DNA from: Neobacillus sp. DY30
GTDB taxonomy: Bacteria > Bacillota > Bacilli > Bacillales > Cytobacillaceae
Direction: 5' to 3'
Assembly (NCBI RefSeq): GCF_030123065.1
Contig: NZ_CP126093.1
Span: 1,926,001-1,990,000 of the forward strand
DNA length: 64,000 nt
Positions 62,107-64,000 of the stretch are shown here, one piece after another. The notes beneath the pieces were generated by a model, which searched no databases, had not been told where the DNA came from, and saw only the letters and a program-made list of their open reading frames with translations. The position numbers and the translations under genes are program-made. Each line of letters begins with the position of its first letter. Position 1 is the stretch's first letter.

Positions 62107-63066
62107 ATGGCAAATATAAAAGACCTGGCTGAAATGGCAGGAGTATCCAAAACCACTGTTTCCCGTGTATTAAATAATCACCCATATGTTAGTGAAGAAA
62201 AGAAGAATGCTGTTTTAAAGGCTATTCAATCGACCAATTATCAAAAAAACATAAATGCAGTTCATTTAAGCAAGGGAAAAACACAGTTGATGGGGGTGGT
62301 CCTGCCATTCTCCGATCATCCATATTTTGCGCAGTTATTAAAGGGAATAGCAAAACAAGCATTGAACCATAACTATAAATTAGTCTTATTTCAAACAGAC
62401 TATATGGAAAGCAGGGAAAGAGAAGCTTTACAAATGTTAAAACAAAAACAGATTGATTCACTCATTATTTGTTCAAGAGCATGTGAGTTATCTGTTATTG
62501 AAGAGCATTTGCATTTTGGACAAATTGTATTATGTGAAGTTAATAAAGGGAAGAGGTTATCAACCACTTATGTTGACCACTATAAAATCTTTTTTCGTGC
62601 TTTAGAATATCTGTACCATAAAGGTCATAGAAAAATCGGGTATTGTATAGGCAGAAAAACAGGAACAAATAGCGTTTATCGGGAGAAAGCATATAGGGAT
62701 TTTATTACGAAATATAATTTACTTTTCCAGCCCGATTACATTATTGATGAGTGCCTCTATTTTGAAGACGGTGAAAGTGTCATCAAACAATTAAAAGGAA
62801 TGGATACACCGCCATCTGCATTATTGGTGACGAACGATCAAGTTGCAGCCGGAATCGTTACCTATTGTAAAAACCAGAATATATCTGTTCCAGATGAACT
62901 TGCCATTATTGGTTTCGATAATCAACCCATTGCGAAAATGATGAATATTACTACAATCGAAATTCCACTTGAAGAGATGGGGAAAAACCTTTTCCTGCAA
63001 GCAGTAAAAAGTGATATCTTAAATAAGGAAATACCGGTAAAACTCATCGAAAGAGGAACAGCTTAA
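62107..63066 (+). CDS. LacI family transcriptional regulator
   Basis: The 319-residue regulator starts with the LacI DNA-binding domain (NIKDLAEMAGVSKTTVSRVL, residues 3-22), followed by hinge and sugar-binding core (LMGVVLPFSDHPYFAQLLKG, DGESVIKQLKGM, GFDNQPIA). I chose ATG 62107, six bases after AAGGTG; the frame is open further upstream but lacks a start with a ribosome site. It may control the polyuronate genes by sensing KDG or a uronate derivative, as KdgR does in B. subtilis. The palindrome in its own promoter fits autoregulation. Confidence 0.9.
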   Translation: MANIKDLAEMAGVSKTTVSRVLNNHPYVSEEKKNAVLKAIQSTNYQKNINAVHLSKGKTQLMGVVLPFSDHPYFAQLLKGIAKQALNHNYKLVLFQTDYMESREREALQMLKQKQIDSLIICSRACELSVIEEHLHFGQIVLCEVNKGKRLSTTYVDHYKIFFRALEYLYHKGHRKIGYCIGRKTGTNSVYREKAYRDFITKYNLLFQPDYIIDECLYFEDGESVIKQLKGMDTPPSALLVTNDQVAAGIVTYCKNQNISVPDELAIIGFDNQPIAKMMNITTIEIPLEEMGKNLFLQAVKSDILNKEIPVKLIERGTA

Positions 63067-63107
63067 ACATTTTCACTAAAAAAATCAATTGAAAGTTGGA
63101 AGCAATA

Positions 63108-63887
63108 ATGAAACAGAGAAGTATGATATTCTTTGACATAGATGGAACTTTGCTCACACATGACAAAGAATTGCCTCAATCAACCAAAGAATCAATTTTT
63201 AAATTAAAGGAACTTGGACATGAAGTAGCAATTGCAACCGGACGAGCTCCTTTTATGTTTGAGGATTTGCGAAAAGAATTGGATATAAACACCTATGTTA
63301 GTTACAATGGTCAATACGTTGTGTATAAGGGTGATGTCCTGTTTACAAATCCATTAAAGATTTCATCTCTTGAAAAGTTAACAGCAGCAGCTCTTCAAAA
63401 CAATCATCCTGTAGTCTTTATGGACCATGAGGATATGAGGGCGAATGTTCCTGAACATGCTTACATTAAGGAAAGTATTGATACCTTAAAAATTAACGTA
63501 TTTCCTACCCATGACCCGCATTATTACAAAGGAAGGGAGCTTTTTCAAACTCTTCTTTTTTGTCCAGAAGGTGAAGAAAAACAATATGAACAGGTGTATT
63601 CTGACTTTGATTTTGTGAGATGGCATCCAGTTTCAGTGGACATACTACCAAGTGGAGGATCAAAAGCTAAAGGCATAGAAAAGATAGTCGAAGCTCTAGA
63701 TATTCCCAAGGAACGACAATATGCCTTTGGAGACGGACTAAATGATATGGAAATGCTCTCAGCTATACATAATAGTGTGGCAATGGGAAATGCAGAAGAA
63801 AGTGTAAAGGCAGTCGCAAAATATGTTACAAAATCAGTAGAAGACAATGGGATTACTCATGGACTTCAAATGGTTGGCTTGTTATAA
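63108..63887 (+). CDS. Cof-type HAD phosphatase (YidA-like)
   Basis: The 259-residue protein has HAD motif I FFDIDGTLLTHD near 5-16, motif II ATGRAP near 43-48, a type IIB cap, and motif III/IV FGDGLNDMEML near 205-215 with MGNAEESVK. Cof proteins dephosphorylate sugar phosphates or flavin intermediates. I chose ATG 63108 over the TTG at 63096; ribosome sites for both are weak. It lies 41 bp after the LacI gene and may be coexpressed, but a role in uronate metabolism is unproven. A strong terminator follows. Confidence 0.88.
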   Translation: MKQRSMIFFDIDGTLLTHDKELPQSTKESIFKLKELGHEVAIATGRAPFMFEDLRKELDINTYVSYNGQYVVYKGDVLFTNPLKISSLEKLTAAALQNNHPVVFMDHEDMRANVPEHAYIKESIDTLKINVFPTHDPHYYKGRELFQTLLFCPEGEEKQYEQVYSDFDFVRWHPVSVDILPSGGSKAKGIEKIVEALDIPKERQYAFGDGLNDMEMLSAIHNSVAMGNAEESVKAVAKYVTKSVEDNGITHGLQMVGLL

Positions 63888-63906
63888 CTTAATATGGATT
63901 ACCGGT

Positions 63907-63948
63907 AACAAGACCCAAGTGAATGATCACACTTGGGTCTTGTTTTGT
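63907..63948 (+). terminator. Terminator after the HAD phosphatase gene
   Basis: AACAAGACCCAAGTG (63907-63921) pairs perfectly with CACTTGGGTCTTGTT (63930-63944), followed by a T-rich stretch. Confidence 0.92.
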
Positions 63949-64000
63949 TCCTGTTTTTAGCAGATTAACAAAGTAACTTATCTATTTGAATGAATTTTGT

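Overview
The window looks like a low-GC Gram-positive chromosome, most likely a Bacillaceae member (Bacillus or Neobacillus type). The signs are strong AGGAGG ribosome sites with occasional GTG and TTG starts, tandem T-box leaders, YesM/YesN-type two-component systems, CcpA cre-like sites, lipobox lipoproteins, and genes resembling the B. subtilis yes (rhamnogalacturonan) and lpl families. No rRNA, tRNA, CRISPR array, insertion sequence or prophage was seen. The assignment rests on reading the translated proteins and motifs only; no database search was possible.

Region 1 (about 0.1-17.2 kb, + strand) is a catabolic cluster for an unidentified, probably carboxylated small molecule. It encodes two acyl-CoA-dehydrogenase-fold flavoproteins of the flavin-monooxygenase type, a RibF-like FAD synthetase, an isocitrate-lyase/PEP-mutase family lyase, two FAD_binding_2 flavoproteins (one TcuA-like), two SDRs, a GlcG/HbpS protein, an Asp/Glu-racemase-fold protein without the catalytic cysteines, EtfBA, an FAH-family hydrolase and a TRAP transporter (DctPQM). 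No CoA ligase or CoA transferase is present. Three transcription units in this cluster share a bipartite upstream element. A broken ABC ATPase gene lies inside the cluster.

Region 2 (17.3-20.5 kb) holds a NUDIX protein, a small DUF1398-like protein and, on the minus strand, a threonyl-tRNA synthetase that lacks the TGS and editing domains, preceded by two nearly identical T-box leaders and a clear sigma-A promoter.

Region 3 (20.5-45.1 kb) is a rhamnogalacturonan-I (pectin) utilisation locus. It contains a secreted PL11 lyase (minus strand), two GH105 unsaturated-uronyl hydrolases, a Gfo/Idh oxidoreductase, a GH115-like enzyme, an SGNH acetylesterase, a GH42 beta-galactosidase, rhamnose mutarotase, a heterodimeric ABC exporter, a YesMN-type system with its own solute-binding protein, a sugar ABC importer without ATPase, and YesL. 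The lyase cuts RG-I outside the cell, the importer would bring in oligosaccharides, and the cytosolic hydrolases would finish them.

Region 4 (45.2-48.4 kb) is an insert of unrelated genes: a CAP-domain lipoprotein with low-complexity Asn and Ala-Pro regions, a Gln-rich small protein and an MFS transporter.

Region 5 (48.6-63.9 kb) appears to be an alginate-type polyuronate locus. It has an AlgM1/AlgM2/AlgQ (LplB/LplC/LplA)-like importer, a second YesMN system, a secreted CBM32-like plus beta-helix plus CBM96-like lyase resembling PL31, a DEH-reductase-like SDR, a PL15-like exolytic oligoalginate lyase, KdgF, a LacI regulator with a palindrome in its own promoter, and a Cof-type HAD phosphatase. 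Intergenic 51-52-bp hairpin-capable tandem repeats occur at two or three places in the window.
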